Below are positions 29,111 to 40,592 of a stretch of DNA of 64,000 bases, piece by piece. The translations under genes and the position numbers were made by a program. The stretch is taken from the NCBI RefSeq assembly GCF_900116175.1, contig NZ_FPCH01000003.1:744001-808000 (forward strand), written 5' to 3'. The notes under the pieces are model-generated. The model was not told the DNA's origin. It was given only the letters and a program-made list of their open reading frames with translations, and searched no databases. This DNA is from Hyphomicrobium facile. GTDB taxonomy: Bacteria > Pseudomonadota > Alphaproteobacteria > Rhizobiales > Hyphomicrobiaceae. Each line of letters starts with the position of its first letter. The first letter of the stretch is position 1.

Positions 29111-29671
29111 CTACGGTTCGAGTTCGGTATCCCAGTAGAGATAGTCGAGCCAGCTTTCGTGCAGATAGTTTGGCGGGAATAGCCGACCGTTGCGATGCAG
29201 TTCGAAGACGGTCGGCCGATAGGGTTCGTGAGCGGGGAACATGCCCGCCGCCCTCGGCATCAAACCACCCTTCCTAAGATTACATGGTGCGCACGCGGTG
29301 ACGACGTTGTCCCATCGCGTTTGTCCGCCGCGCGAGCGCGGGATCAAGTGATCGAACGTCAGATCGCTCTTGTCGCCGCAATACTGGCAGCTGAAGCGGT
29401 CGCGCAAGAAAACATTGAACCGTGTGAAAGCGGGATACAGCGCGGGCTTCACGTACGTCTTCAGCGACACGACACTCGGAAGCTTCAGTTCGAACGAGGG
29501 GCTTCGGACGTATCTCTCATATTCGGAGACGATGTTCACGCGGTCGAGGAAGACAGCTTTTACCGTATCCTGCCAACTCCAGAGCGACAGGGGATAGTAG
29601 CTGAGCGGCCGGAAGTCGGCGTTCAGTACAAGAGCCGGACAATTGTCCGGTAATGTCACGTGAGCATTCAC
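29111..29671 (-). CDS. HNH endonuclease family protein
   Basis: 186-residue HNH protein of the stand-alone type found throughout alphaproteobacteria. The segment ALVLNADFRPLSYYPLSLWS precedes the HNH core: FSCQYCGDKSDLTFDHLIPR, then GGQTRWDNVVTACAPCNLRK, with the zinc CxxC pairs and the catalytic His of DHLIPRSRGG. Its DNA substrate is unknown. I chose the GTG at 29671 from family length; the frame stays open to a TTG at 29755. Confidence 0.85.
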   Translation of the reverse strand: MNAHVTLPDNCPALVLNADFRPLSYYPLSLWSWQDTVKAVFLDRVNIVSEYERYVRSPSFELKLPSVVSLKTYVKPALYPAFTRFNVFLRDRFSCQYCGDKSDLTFDHLIPRSRGGQTRWDNVVTACAPCNLRKGGLMPRAAGMFPAHEPYRPTVFELHRNGRLFPPNYLHESWLDYLYWDTELEP

Positions 29672-29803
29672 GTCGCGCAAACCTCGCGGTTTAGATCCGC
29701 CGAATCGCGTTTTTGGCCCCACTTGAACGCGAGGGATACTAGCCGCGCATATCAATTCTGTGAAGCATTCGGTCGGATGTGTCGCGGCGGCTAATTTCGA
29801 GCT

Positions 29804-30475
29804 TTATTTCAATATCTTGTACGTTTTTGTGACAATCGGCTTTGCGGGTTTCCCCAGAAGAGCGCGGCGGGCAAACGCGTAATCGGCCCACAGGAGGCGC
29901 GCGGCAACGGCGCGTGCGGGGCGCCAGCGCTCAGCGATTTCCTCGAGTTCATCGGGCGTCGGGCGCTCTCTAAGCTTGAAGTGGTGTTGAACCGCGAGCT
30001 GAAGAGCGAGGTCGCCAGGCGCGAAGGCATCGCGCCGTGCCAATGCGAAGAGCAGATAGATGTCGGCGGTCCACGGACCAATGCCGTGAATGGACGTGAG
30101 CCGTTCGACGATGATGTGCTCGCCCGCAGTATTCAGCGTTTGGAAATCGAGACCGTCTTCGAGGACGGCGCGCGAAAGCGCTTTAAGCGTCCGTATCTTG
30201 GCGTTCGAAAGGCCGAGAATTTTTAGATCGTCGTCGCTTTGCGCAAACATTACTTCCGGCGTGAAGGGCGACAATGCCGCCTCTACGCGAGACCAGATCG
30301 CGGCGGCGCTTTGTGCCGAAAGCTGTTGGCCGACGACGATTTTTGCGAGACCTGCAAAACCGGCCGGAAAGTCTCGCATCGGCGGCGTTCCCGTGCGCTT
30401 GAATATGAGCGACATGACTTTGCATTGCTGCGCGAGTTTCGCTGCAGCAGCTTTCAGCTGGCGCTCGGTCGTCAC
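29804..30475 (-). CDS. DNA-3-methyladenine glycosylase II-type protein
   Basis: HhH-GPD superfamily base-excision glycosylase of the AlkA/MPG2 type, about 223 residues. The helix-hairpin-helix reads VERLTSIHGIGPWTADIYLL and the catalytic Asp is in FAPGDLALQ. FAGLAKIVVGQQLSAQSAAAI is the family N-terminal helix. The start is uncertain: the GTG at 30475 gives the family-like opening VTTERQLKAA, while the frame remains open to 30589 and would overlap the divergent gene at 30556. Confidence 0.87.
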   Translation of the reverse strand: MTTERQLKAAAAKLAQQCKVMSLIFKRTGTPPMRDFPAGFAGLAKIVVGQQLSAQSAAAIWSRVEAALSPFTPEVMFAQSDDDLKILGLSNAKIRTLKALSRAVLEDGLDFQTLNTAGEHIIVERLTSIHGIGPWTADIYLLFALARRDAFAPGDLALQLAVQHHFKLRERPTPDELEEIAERWRPARAVAARLLWADYAFARRALLGKPAKPIVTKTYKILK

Positions 30476-30555
30476 GGTCGGATATCGTTGCGCGGCCAAA
30501 CCTTTGCTCCAGAGTTGCGTTTTAATGAGCGTCTCGCCTGTGGGAGAGAGTAAAA

Positions 30556-31080
30556 ATGGCAAGGATAGCTCTAATCCTATTTGCCGCAATTTTATACGTA
30601 AGCGGCGTTTCGCAAGCCGACGCGCGATCCTGGCAGAGCAGCTGGGTGACCGTCATAAATGAGCGTCACGGTTTTGCCATTGCCTACCCCGACAATATTT
30701 TCACGCAGAAGAGCGATCAACCAAAGACCGATGAGGGCGGTGTCTACCTATCGAAGGACGGCAAGGCGAAGTTACTTGTCGGGGCATTCGAAAATGCAGA
30801 TCGTCAGTCTTTGGAGGACTATCGCCAATTCCTGATTTCCGACCAATATGCGACGGCGAAGATCGACTACGCGCCGGTGAAGGCGCGCTGGTTCGTGTTA
30901 TCGGGCGATCGCAACGGCGAAACGTTTTATCAACGCGTCAGCTTTACGTGCGGCGGCAAACTCATAAATAGTTGGGCCATGCTTTATCCGACCAGTGAAC
31001 GAAAAACATACGACCGCGTCGTCGAGGCGGTTGCGCGGACATATACGCCGGGAGCGGGCCGAACCGGCTCTTGCGACTGA
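30556..31080 (+). CDS. secreted hypothetical protein
   Basis: 174 residues with a signal peptide (ARIALILFAAILYVSGVSQA, cleavage near ADA-RS). The mature part resembles small exported proteins that carry YPDNIFTQKS..., and has a possible disulfide between the Cys of FTCGGK and the Cys of GSCD. No function is assigned. The start has GGGAGAG upstream. Its stop overlaps the gluQ ATG (TGATG). Confidence 0.7.
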   Translation: MARIALILFAAILYVSGVSQADARSWQSSWVTVINERHGFAIAYPDNIFTQKSDQPKTDEGGVYLSKDGKAKLLVGAFENADRQSLEDYRQFLISDQYATAKIDYAPVKARWFVLSGDRNGETFYQRVSFTCGGKLINSWAMLYPTSERKTYDRVVEAVARTYTPGAGRTGSCD

Positions 31081-31940
31081 TGTCTTCCGTCACTCGTTTT
31101 GCGCCCTCACCCAACGGGCTCTTGCACGTTGGCCATGCGCTCTCCGCGATTATCGCCCACGACGTCGCGCGCAAGAACGGCGGCCGCTTCCTGCTCCGGA
31201 TCGAGGACATCGATATCGAGCGGCGGCGTCCGGAGTTCGTGACCGCGATCTTCGAAGATCTGAATTGGCTGGGCCTTACTTGGGAAGAGCCCGTCCTCGT
31301 GCAGTCGGAGCATTTTTCCGAATATCTCGCGGCTGCGGACCGGCTGATTCAAATGGGGCTTCTCTATCCCTGCTTTGCGACGCGCAGCGAAATCGCAGCC
31401 GCGGCAGATCAGGAAAAGACCGATCCCGACGGAGCGCCGCGTTATCCCGGGCTCTGGCGCGGAGCGTCAGCGGAGACCGTCGGAGCACGGATGGCGGCGG
31501 GGGAGGCGCCCGCGTTGCGTCTCAACATGGACGGAGCGCTCAAAGCATTGAAGGAGAAACGCGGAGACGCGCCGCTGACGTTCGTCGAGGTCGCGGAGGA
31601 CGGCACGCAGCAAACAATGACTGCCGACCCGGAGCGTTGGGGCGACGCGGTTATCGTTCGCAAAGACGTACCGGCAAGCTACCATCTTTCCGTCGTCGTC
31701 GATGATGCGCGGCAGGGCGTGACGCACGTGACGCGCGGACAAGACCTGTTAGCTGCAACCGATCTGCAGCGGCTTCTACAGGAGCTCTTGGATTTGCCGC
31801 AGCCCGTCTATTCGCATCATCGGCTCATCAAGTGGTCGGACGGGCGCAAGCTCTCAAAGTCAAATCAGGATATGGGCTTGCGAATGCTTCGCGAAGAAGG
31901 CGCGTCGGCGGACGATATTCGTCGCGTCATATTCAGCTGA
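31080..31940 (+). CDS. gluQ: glutamyl-Q tRNA(Asp) synthetase
   Basis: Shortened GluRS paralog that glutamylates queuosine in the anticodon of tRNA-Asp; 286 residues. What is seen: RFAPSPNGLLHVGHALSAI (HIGH motif as HVGH), LLRIEDIDIERRRP, and the KMSKS motif as RKLSKSN. There is no anticodon-binding domain, which separates it from GltX. ATG 31080 overlaps the previous stop. The gene end lies inside an 18-base tandem repeat. Confidence 0.94.
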   Translation: MSSVTRFAPSPNGLLHVGHALSAIIAHDVARKNGGRFLLRIEDIDIERRRPEFVTAIFEDLNWLGLTWEEPVLVQSEHFSEYLAAADRLIQMGLLYPCFATRSEIAAAADQEKTDPDGAPRYPGLWRGASAETVGARMAAGEAPALRLNMDGALKALKEKRGDAPLTFVEVAEDGTQQTMTADPERWGDAVIVRKDVPASYHLSVVVDDARQGVTHVTRGQDLLAATDLQRLLQELLDLPQPVYSHHRLIKWSDGRKLSKSNQDMGLRMLREEGASADDIRRVIFS

Positions 31941-31967
31941 TTCAGTGTGTTCAGCTGATTCAGCGTG
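31932..31967 (+). repeat. 18-bp tandem repeat spanning the gluQ stop codon
   Basis: TTCAGCTGATTCAGTGTG (31932-31949) is followed directly by TTCAGCTGATTCAGCGTG (31950-31967), with one difference. The first unit contains the last codons and TGA of gluQ. After it, to 32221, the DNA is AT-rich with no gene seen. Confidence 0.85.
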
Positions 31968-32221
31968 CGGCTGGTCCATCGACGCTTTGCGGCCGTCAAT
32001 TGAGAGGCATCCGGAAAAGCGGGTTCGATAGCGGGCGAAGTTAAGATTGATTCGTATTTCGCCCGTCGCAATTCGCGGCCGCACAATTGGACATGCATTT
32101 CGATATTTATTCTCCCAATCGTAAAAATAAATACATATTTACCGAGACTAATACTTGTAACTTTCCCCAAATCATCCCAGCTTTAATTATTCTCTAATCA
32201 GTTATCCGGATTCTGTTATCT

Positions 32222-32629
32222 ATGGCAGATACACCGAAAATCAGGGTTGCCAGTTATTGGGCCGCTATTTCCATGGCGGCGGCGCCGATTTTCAATTTCG
32301 TTTGCTCGCACCTCGCGCGTTCGCCGGCGAGGGAGACGCCGCGGCAGGTTGGGTCACGGCAGATCGAACCCCGGCGGCTGACGATCTCGGAGCAGTGGGG
32401 CCACATCAGCGGCATTATCACCGGGGCTGCGTCCCGGGCCGAAGAGGCAACGCGTTGCCATGCTTCAGCAACTCTGCAGCTCGATCTTGCCCAGTATGCT
32501 TTGACGTCTTTGGTCGATGAGCTTTCGGCCGTCATGGATGTTGGCGGCCGGCGCCGCCGAGCGACGGTCCATGTGCTCGGAATTGCGCCTCCGTCGCGGC
32601 CGGCAATGGGCAGCGCGATCGCCGCCTAG
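32222..32629 (+). CDS. hypothetical protein with predicted helical core
   Basis: 135 residues, no known domain. The middle (SEQWGHISGIITGAASRAEE, ATLQLDLAQYALTSLVDELS) looks like amphipathic helices. The N-terminus has one moderately hydrophobic stretch (YWAAISMAAAPIFNFVC). The region upstream is AT-rich, whereas the gene is GC-rich. Real-gene status is probable rather than certain. Confidence 0.5.
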   Translation: MADTPKIRVASYWAAISMAAAPIFNFVCSHLARSPARETPRQVGSRQIEPRRLTISEQWGHISGIITGAASRAEEATRCHASATLQLDLAQYALTSLVDELSAVMDVGGRRRRATVHVLGIAPPSRPAMGSAIAA

Positions 32630-32800
32630 CGCGTCGCGTCCGCCGCAATTATTCTCGTTCTCATTTCCGGTATTCCGTTAAGCCTTTGGCGCTTAAGCGT
32701 GAGGCTGAAGATCCTTTGCATTCCCATGTGAGGTCTTTTGACGGCTCGCCTCAATTGGTATTGATGGTTATCCGGGTCGCCGGGATGTAGGACGACATTG

Positions 32801-33730
32801 GTGTCTGACGATCAACGATCTTTGCAGTCTGAGTTAGAGGCCGTTCCCGGTTCGCGTCCGGCTGCCCGTGCCCAGGATGCGATTGCCCGCCTTTTGTCCG
32901 AGCCGCTGGCGCCGGGGCTCTATCTGGTTGCGACGCCGATCGGCAATCTTGGTGACATCACACTCAGGGCGCTCGGCGTTCTTGCGCGTGCGGATGTTAT
33001 TTACTGCGAGGACACGCGGCATTCCGCGAAGCTGCTCCAGCATTATTCGATCACGGCGCGCACGCGGCCCTTTCACGACCATAACGAAGACCGCGAAATA
33101 GATCGGGCGATCGCGGATCTCGAATCCGGCAAGCGAATTGCCGTCATTTCGGATGCCGGAACGCCGCTTCTTTCCGATCCCGGATTCAAGCTCGTTCGCG
33201 CGGCTGCGGCGGCGGGTGTCGCCGTTGTTCCGGTTCCCGGCCCCTCGGCTCTGTTGGCGGCTTTGACCGCGAGCGGCTTGCCGACGGATGCTTTCTTTTT
33301 TGCGGGTTTTCTACCGGCGAAGCAGGCGGCGCGGCGGACCCGATTATCGGAGCTTTCGCCGATACCCGGGAGCCTCGTTTTCTATGAAGCGCCTCACCGG
33401 GTCGCGGAAACACTCGCGGATATGGCGGGGTTGCTCGGCGACCGCCAAGCGGTGGTTGCTCGGGAATTGACGAAGATGCACGAAGAGATCGGGCGCGGAA
33501 GCTTGGCGGAGCTCGCGGACGCTGCAACCGAGGATCTCAAGGGCGAGGTCGTCATTGTCGTCGGTCCTCAGCAGGCCCAGGCGGTCAGCGACGAGACGCT
33601 CGGCGCTCGCCTCGCCGATGCGCTCGCGGTCATGAGTTTGAAAGACGCCGCCCGGGCGCTGGCGGATGAATTCGGAGTCCCCAAGGCGCGGGTCTACGGG
33701 CTCGGCATCAAGGCGAAGGGGGGCCGGTGA
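32801..33730 (+). CDS. rsmI: 16S rRNA (cytidine1402-2'-O)-methyltransferase
   Basis: SAM-dependent methyltransferase of the tetrapyrrole-methylase fold acting on C1402 of 16S rRNA; 309 residues. Family marks are GLYLVATPIGNLGDITLRAL, YCEDTRHSAKLL, VISDAGTPLLSDPGFKLVRA and PVPGPSALLAALTASGLPTD. The start is GTG 32801 (or the TTG just before it); the first 35 residues vary in the family. Its stop overlaps the yraN ATG (TGATG), indicating coupled translation. Confidence 0.96.
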   Translation: MSDDQRSLQSELEAVPGSRPAARAQDAIARLLSEPLAPGLYLVATPIGNLGDITLRALGVLARADVIYCEDTRHSAKLLQHYSITARTRPFHDHNEDREIDRAIADLESGKRIAVISDAGTPLLSDPGFKLVRAAAAAGVAVVPVPGPSALLAALTASGLPTDAFFFAGFLPAKQAARRTRLSELSPIPGSLVFYEAPHRVAETLADMAGLLGDRQAVVARELTKMHEEIGRGSLAELADAATEDLKGEVVIVVGPQQAQAVSDETLGARLADALAVMSLKDAARALADEFGVPKARVYGLGIKAKGGR

Positions 33731-34113
33731 TGAATTCGAACGTCAACGACGAATTCCGGCAAAGGTGGGAGCGGCGCAGGCGGCACCACAGCGGGCTCAG
33801 GGCGGAAACGATCGTTGCGGCCGTCTATCTGGCGACGGGACACCGCATTCTCGGGCGGCGGTTCAAAACGCCCGTTGGCGAGATCGACCTTATTGCGATC
33901 CGGAAAAACCGGGTGGCGTTCATCGAGGTCAAGCGGCGTCCGAGCGTGGCGGATGCAGAGGATGCGATTACGCTGACGATGCGCCGGCGGGTGCGGCGGG
34001 CGGCCGATCTATGGCTTGCGCGCAATCCCCAGTATCAGGCCCACGATGTTGGTTTCGATTTGGTTTTTGTCGTGCCGTGGCGCTTCCCAATCATCATGCG
34101 CGACGCGCTATAA
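33730..34113 (+). CDS. yraN: UPF0102 family protein YraN
   Basis: 127-residue protein with the PD-(D/E)xK nuclease core GEIDLIAIRKNRVAFIEVKR (Asp, Glu and Lys seen) and the family opening GLRAETIVAAVYLATGHRIL. Its biological role is unknown, although the rsmI-yraN pairing is conserved. It is followed at once by a strong terminator. Confidence 0.9.
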   Translation: MNSNVNDEFRQRWERRRRHHSGLRAETIVAAVYLATGHRILGRRFKTPVGEIDLIAIRKNRVAFIEVKRRPSVADAEDAITLTMRRRVRRAADLWLARNPQYQAHDVGFDLVFVVPWRFPIIMRDAL

Positions 34114-34117
34114 AAAA

Positions 34118-34137
34118 GGGCCCGCCGTAGCGGGCCC
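34118..34137. terminator. terminator after rsmI-yraN
   Basis: GGGCCCGC / GCGGGCCC, a perfect 8-bp stem with loop CGTA, flanked by AAAAAA on the left and TAAAGTCTTT on the right. It ends the rsmI-yraN unit and isolates the atp operon. The left A-run would also make it efficient for minus-strand transcripts, though no minus gene is seen to its right. Confidence 0.85.
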
Positions 34138-34550
34138 TAAAGTCTTTGGGACGTCTGACGTATGACGCAAACATGCAGGCGCGGGCCGCTTAGGCGCGCG
34201 GCACACTCCTATTCATAATCCGCCCAGCCTGAACGCAGTTTGAACGAGATACACGGCCTCTGTTCAGCATTCGCCGAGTTCGCGGGCCGGGCTTCCACGA
34301 GCCGTTGCAGCCAAACGCCGGATTTTTGGCTTGCCCAAGCCTTGTTATGCGGCAACGCGCCCTCTTGGCGCATGGTTGAAGCGTTTGGGAGTGCATGTTA
34401 AGGACACCCCGGCTTTGAAAGGGGGCGGCTGGCAATGTACCGGCTACGTACGCTCTTCTTTTGTCAAAGGCCTTTCCTTGGAGCGGGCGGAATTCCGGGC
34501 TTTTTCATGCCCAGCCCTCTATGCGCCTTAGGCGCGACGGTGAGAGCGAC
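34138..34550 (+). promoter_or_regulatory. upstream region of the F1 ATP synthase operon
   Basis: About 410 bases with no convincing gene, presumably the promoter and leader of atpH. A small hairpin GCGCC-TTA-GGCGC (34523-34535) lies 15 bases before the GTG start and could affect initiation. No clear -35/-10 pair could be fixed by eye. Confidence 0.4.
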
Positions 34551-35114
34551 GTGGCAACGAACGATACGATCGTTGAAGGGGTGGCCGGGCGCTACGCGTC
34601 GGCTTTGTTCGATCTTGCGAATGAAAGTTCCAAGACCGCTGAAATCGAGAGCGATCTCGTAAAATTTCAAGGGCTTCTGGACGAAAGCGCTGATCTCGTG
34701 CGCCTCGTTCGCAGCCCCGTCATCGCGGCGGACGATCAGAGCCGGGCGGTGAGTGCAATTCTGGAGAGGGCCGGCATCGGCGGCCTCACAGCAAACTTCT
34801 TGAAGCTCGTGACGGCCAATCGCCGTCTGTTCGTCATTCAGGACATCATCAAGGCCTATCGCGCGCTCGCAGCGAAAGCTCGCGGCGAAATCGGCGCTGA
34901 GGTGACGAGCGCGTTCGCTCTCAATGATTCGCAGATCGCCTCCTTGAAGGAGACGCTCAAGGCTTCGGTCGGTAAGGACGTGACGCTTCAGACGCGCGTC
35001 GATCCGAGCATCCTTGGCGGTCTCATCGTCAAGGTCGGCAGCCGCATGATCGATTCATCGCTCAAGACCAAGCTTCAGAACCTGAAGGTGGCGTTGAACG
35101 GAGCCGGCGCGTAA
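34551..35114 (+). CDS. atpH: F1F0 ATP synthase delta subunit
   Basis: Peripheral-stalk subunit joining F1 to the b subunits; 187 residues. Marks: [18 protein letters not shown] at the N-terminus and [20 protein letters not shown] at the C-terminus. I use the GTG at 34551 (GGTGAGAG upstream); the frame is open to 34461 but that part is not conserved. It heads the F1 operon. The F0 genes are not in this window, as is usual for alphaproteobacteria, where F1 and F0 operons are separate. Confidence 0.95.
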   Translation: MATNDTIVEGVAGRYASALFDLANESSKTAEIESDLVKFQGLLDESADLVRLVRSPVIAADDQSRAVSAILERAGIGGLTANFLKLVTANRRLFVIQDIIKAYRALAAKARGEIGAEVTSAFALNDSQIASLKETLKASVGKDVTLQTRVDPSILGGLIVKVGSRMIDSSLKTKLQNLKVALNGAGA

Positions 35115-35226
35115 GCGAGACGGCCGACTAGCGCTGGGCGGCGCGTCGCGCCGGTCGGGGCTTAAGAAATTTGAACAAGGGGCCGCACCAGGCTCCGTAA
35201 TGGAAACGACCAGGGAAGAGGTTTCA

Positions 35227-36756
35227 ATGGAAATCCGGGCCGCAGAAATTTCGTCGATCCTCAAGGATCAGATCAAAAACTTCGGCAAGGACGCCGAGGT
35301 CTCGGAGATCGGCACCGTGCTGTCGGTCGGCGACGGCATCGCGCGCGTCTATGGCCTCGACAACGTTCAGGCCGGCGAAATGGTCGAGTTCCCCGGCGGC
35401 ATCCGCGGCATGGCGCTGAACCTCGAAGCCGATAACGTCGGCGTCGTTATTTTCGGCGACGACCGTACGATCAAGGAAGGCGACACCGTAAAGCGGACTG
35501 GCGCCATCGTCGAAGTTCCTGTCGGCAAGGGCCTTCTCGGCCGCGTCGTCGACGGTCTCGGCAACCCGATCGACGGCAAGGGTCCGATCAAGTCGGACAA
35601 GAAGATGCGCGTCGACGTCAAGGCGCCGGGCATCCTGCCGCGCAAGTCGGTGCACGAGCCGATGGCGACGGGCCTCAAGGCGATCGACTCGCTCATCCCG
35701 ATCGGCCGCGGCCAGCGCGAGCTCGTCATCGGCGACCGCCAGACCGGCAAGACCGCCGTCATTCTCGATACCTTCCTCAACCAGAAGCCCTTGAACGCCG
35801 GCAAGGACGAAAGCGCGAAGCTCTATTGCGTCTACGTCGCCGTCGGACAGAAGCGGTCGACCGTTGCGCAGTTCGTCAAGACGCTCGAAGAGCGCGGCGC
35901 ACTGGAATACTCGATCGTGGTCGCTGCGACCGCGTCGGATCCGGCACCCATGCAGTATCTGGCTCCGTTCACGGGCTGCACGATGGGCGAATACTTCCGT
36001 GACAACGGCATGCACGCCGTTATCGCCTATGACGATCTTTCGAAGCAGGCTGTCGCCTATCGTCAGATGTCGCTTCTTCTTCGCCGTCCGCCGGGCCGCG
36101 AAGCTTATCCGGGCGACGTTTTCTATCTCCACTCTCGTCTTCTGGAACGCGCCGCTAAGCTCGGCGATGCAGCCGGCAACGGCTCGCTGACGGCTCTTCC
36201 GGTTATCGAAACGCAGGCGAACGACGTGTCGGCCTACATTCCGACGAACGTCATCTCGATCACCGACGGCCAGATCTTCCTCGAGTCCGATCTCTTCTAT
36301 CAGGGCATCCGTCCGGCCGTGAACGTCGGTCTTTCGGTGTCACGCGTCGGCTCGTCGGCACAGACGAAGGCGATGAAGCAGGTTGCCGGCAAGATCAAAG
36401 GCGAGCTCGCGCAGTACCGCGAAATGGCGGCCTTCGCACAGTTCGGTTCGGATCTCGATGCCGCGACGCAGCGTTTGCTCGCACGTGGTGCTCGTCTGAC
36501 CGAGCTTCTGAAGCAGCCGCAGTTCTCGCCGCTCAAGATGGAAGAACAGGTTGCGGTTATCTTCGCCGGTACGCGCGGTTACCTGGACAACATTCCGGTT
36601 TCGGCTGTCGGCAAGTTCGAGCAGGGCGTTCTCGCCGGACTTCGGTCTGAGAAGACGATCCTCGACACGGTTGCCAAAGAGAAGGCGCTGTCGGCTGACA
36701 CCGAGAAGAAACTCGTCGAGTTCCTCGACAAGTTTGCCAAGGGTTTTGCAGCTTAA
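35227..36756 (+). CDS. atpA: F1F0 ATP synthase alpha subunit
   Basis: Regulatory nucleotide-binding subunit of F1; 509 residues. Walker A is [26 protein letters not shown], the [20 protein letters not shown] strand, and the signature [17 protein letters not shown] are present. ATG 35227 is preceded by AGAGG. 112 bases separate it from atpH. Confidence 0.98.
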   Translation: MEIRAAEISSILKDQIKNFGKDAEVSEIGTVLSVGDGIARVYGLDNVQAGEMVEFPGGIRGMALNLEADNVGVVIFGDDRTIKEGDTVKRTGAIVEVPVGKGLLGRVVDGLGNPIDGKGPIKSDKKMRVDVKAPGILPRKSVHEPMATGLKAIDSLIPIGRGQRELVIGDRQTGKTAVILDTFLNQKPLNAGKDESAKLYCVYVAVGQKRSTVAQFVKTLEERGALEYSIVVAATASDPAPMQYLAPFTGCTMGEYFRDNGMHAVIAYDDLSKQAVAYRQMSLLLRRPPGREAYPGDVFYLHSRLLERAAKLGDAAGNGSLTALPVIETQANDVSAYIPTNVISITDGQIFLESDLFYQGIRPAVNVGLSVSRVGSSAQTKAMKQVAGKIKGELAQYREMAAFAQFGSDLDAATQRLLARGARLTELLKQPQFSPLKMEEQVAVIFAGTRGYLDNIPVSAVGKFEQGVLAGLRSEKTILDTVAKEKALSADTEKKLVEFLDKFAKGFAA

Positions 36757-36781
36757 TCGGGTTCCTTGAGGAGAACGCCCG

Positions 36782-37675
36782 ATGGCGAGCTTAAAAGATA
36801 TGCGCAACCGCATCGCCTCGGTGAAGGCGACGCGGAAGATCACGAAGGCGATGCAGATGGTCGCCGCGGCGAAGCTGCGCCGCGCGCAAGAAGCAGCGAC
36901 TGCCGCCCGTCCTTACGCAGAGCGGATGGCCGAGGTTCTCGGCAGCCTCGCGTCGAAGGTTGCCGACAAGACGGGTGCTTCGCCCCTGCTCGTGGGTACG
37001 GGCAAGGACCAGGTTCACCTTCTCATCGTCATGACGGCCGAACGCGGTCTTTGCGGTGGCTTCAACTCGAACATTGCGAAGCTTGCGCGTGCCGACGCCA
37101 ATCGCCTCATCGCGAACGGCAAGACGGTCAAGATTCTGACGGTCGGCCGCAAGGGCGCGGACAACCTGCGTCGCGATCTCGGCCGGAACATCGTCGAACG
37201 CAAAGACTTCCAGGGCGTTCGGCAATTGACGTTCTCGCACGCCGAGGGACTCGGAAAACGCGTCCTCGAGATGTTCGAGGCGGGCGAATTCGACGTCGCG
37301 ACGCTCTACTTCTCGGAATTCAAATCGGTCATCGCGCAGAAGCCGACGGCTTTGCAGCTTATCCCGGCAACGGTCTCAGAGGCGCCGGGCGCAGCAGCAG
37401 CAACCAAGGGCGGCGCAGCGGCGGTTCATGAATACGAGCCGAGCGAGGAAGAGGTTCTGGGCTTCCTGCTTTCGCGGAACATCTCAACGCAGATCTTCCG
37501 CGGGCTTCTTGAGAATTCGGCATCGTTCTATGGTTCGCAGATGACGGCCATGGACAATGCGACCCGTAACGCCGGCGACATGATCAACAAGCTTACGATC
37601 AAGTACAACCGCCAGCGTCAGGCGAATATCACGAAGGAACTGATCGAGATCATTTCTGGCGCAGAAGCAGTCTGA
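36782..37675 (+). CDS. atpG: F1F0 ATP synthase gamma subunit
   Basis: Central rotor shaft of F1; 297 residues. The N-terminal coiled coil opens [20 protein letters not shown] with [16 protein letters not shown], and the C-terminal helix contains [20 protein letters not shown] and [19 protein letters not shown]. The start has GGAG upstream. An Ohr gene follows after 15 bases, where atpD would be expected. Confidence 0.97.
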   Translation: MASLKDMRNRIASVKATRKITKAMQMVAAAKLRRAQEAATAARPYAERMAEVLGSLASKVADKTGASPLLVGTGKDQVHLLIVMTAERGLCGGFNSNIAKLARADANRLIANGKTVKILTVGRKGADNLRRDLGRNIVERKDFQGVRQLTFSHAEGLGKRVLEMFEAGEFDVATLYFSEFKSVIAQKPTALQLIPATVSEAPGAAAATKGGAAAVHEYEPSEEEVLGFLLSRNISTQIFRGLLENSASFYGSQMTAMDNATRNAGDMINKLTIKYNRQRQANITKELIEIISGAEAV

Positions 37676-37690
37676 TCCGGAGGCTGAGCG

Positions 37691-39551
<1,861 letters not shown>

Positions 39552-39609
39552 CACAGGTCGAGCGGTTTCGCGCGGGCCAAGTCCGCGCGAACGCGCCGCC
39601 AGGAGAGAT

Positions 39610-39888
39610 ATGTTCATGGCGGAAGCCGGAAAGACGTTCGGAAGCTGCTGCGAGGAGCTGAAAGAAGCTCTCGAAGGCGGCGATTTCGAGCCACTGATCA
39701 CCGTCGGCGACGACGGGGTCATCTACATGACCGTCGGGTTGGTGGACCTCGAGGAAGACGAGCCGGGTCTCGTCGACCATCCGTTGTTCTTCTGTCCGTT
39801 TTGCGGCACCAAGCTGCAAACGCCGGAAGAAGTCAGGGCTAAGGCCGGCGCCGAGGGCGACGGCGAAGATGAACCGCCTCAGGGTTGA
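39610..39888 (+). CDS. small four-cysteine protein between atpD and atpC
   Basis: 92 residues, no family recognised. Cys13-Cys14 (SCCEELKEAL) and Cys62-x-x-Cys65 (FFCPFCGTKLQ) could form a zinc or redox centre; the CPFCG knuckle is zinc-ribbon-like. The middle (LITVGDDGVIYMTVGLVDLE) looks like a beta hairpin, and the C-terminus is acidic and disordered. AGGAGAG five bases upstream supports ATG 39610, and the gene lies 58 bases after atpD and 29 before atpC on the same strand. Function unknown; a role in assembly or regulation of F1 is inference from position. Confidence 0.8.
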   Translation: MFMAEAGKTFGSCCEELKEALEGGDFEPLITVGDDGVIYMTVGLVDLEEDEPGLVDHPLFFCPFCGTKLQTPEEVRAKAGAEGDGEDEPPQG

Positions 39889-39917
39889 GCGAAGCGTTCG
39901 AAGGGTGACGAACTAAA

Positions 39918-40316
39918 ATGGCAGGCACATTCAGGTTTGAACTCGTCTCGCCCGAGCGGGTGTTGCTTTCGGTCGATGCCGATCAGGTTGTCGTGCCGGG
40001 TGACGACGGCGATTTCGCAGTTCTCGCCGGCCACGCGCCGGTGATCTCGACGCTGCGTCCGGGCGTGCTCGACGTAACGGCGGGCAGCGTGCACAAGCGT
40101 CTGTTCGTCAAGTCGGGCTTCGTGGAAGTCGATCCGTCGCGGCTGACGGTTCTCGCCGAGACGGCTTACGACCTTGACGACATTTCGGCCGCCACGATGG
40201 CTGAAGAGCTCAAGACGGCGGAAGCGGAACTGGCTGCGGCGAAGGACGACTCTGCGAAGCGCAGGGCCGACACGCTCGTCAGCGAGCTGCGCCGGTTGTC
40301 GACGCGGGCGGCATAA
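39918..40316 (+). CDS. atpC: F1F0 ATP synthase epsilon subunit
   Basis: Inhibitory/stalk subunit of F1; 132 residues. The N-terminal beta sandwich is clear (FELVSPERVLLSVDADQVVV, PGDDGDFAVLAGHAPVISTL, VKSGFVEVDPSRLTVLAETA), followed by a two-helix C-terminal domain with alanine-rich helices. It closes the operon, with a terminator-like hairpin 48 bases past its stop. Confidence 0.95.
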   Translation: MAGTFRFELVSPERVLLSVDADQVVVPGDDGDFAVLAGHAPVISTLRPGVLDVTAGSVHKRLFVKSGFVEVDPSRLTVLAETAYDLDDISAATMAEELKTAEAELAAAKDDSAKRRADTLVSELRRLSTRAA

Positions 40317-40364
40317 GCGGACTTTCGCCCTCACACCGTTCCCGGTTTTTCCCGTTCTATTCAG

Positions 40365-40397
40365 CGGCGTTCGACCTTCACGGTAGGTCGGACGCCG
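40365..40397 (+). terminator. terminator-like hairpin after atpC
   Basis: CGGCGTTCGACCT pairs with AGGTCGGACGCCG (one G-U pair) around a 7-base loop. It lacks a long U-tract but marks the end of the F1 operon. Confidence 0.65.
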
Positions 40398-40592
40398 TTG
40401 TCACATTCAGGCTTTCGGGCAGGCTTCCGGGCAGCTTCCTGCGGCGCGCAACCGATCGGGAGCATTCCCGTGCCTGCGTGGGTGGGCGGCCCCCGCCTCC
40501 AATGACGTACCCTTCAGACATTGTTGCGCGCTGCAACGCGAATGCAACCCGCGGCTTCTTCGGCGGTTGAATCGACTGAGGAGTATCCTCCC

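Noticed and set aside
34190-34435. 81-codon minus-strand frame between yraN and atpH
   Set aside because: No recognisable residues or ribosome site, and it lies in the likely atp promoter region.
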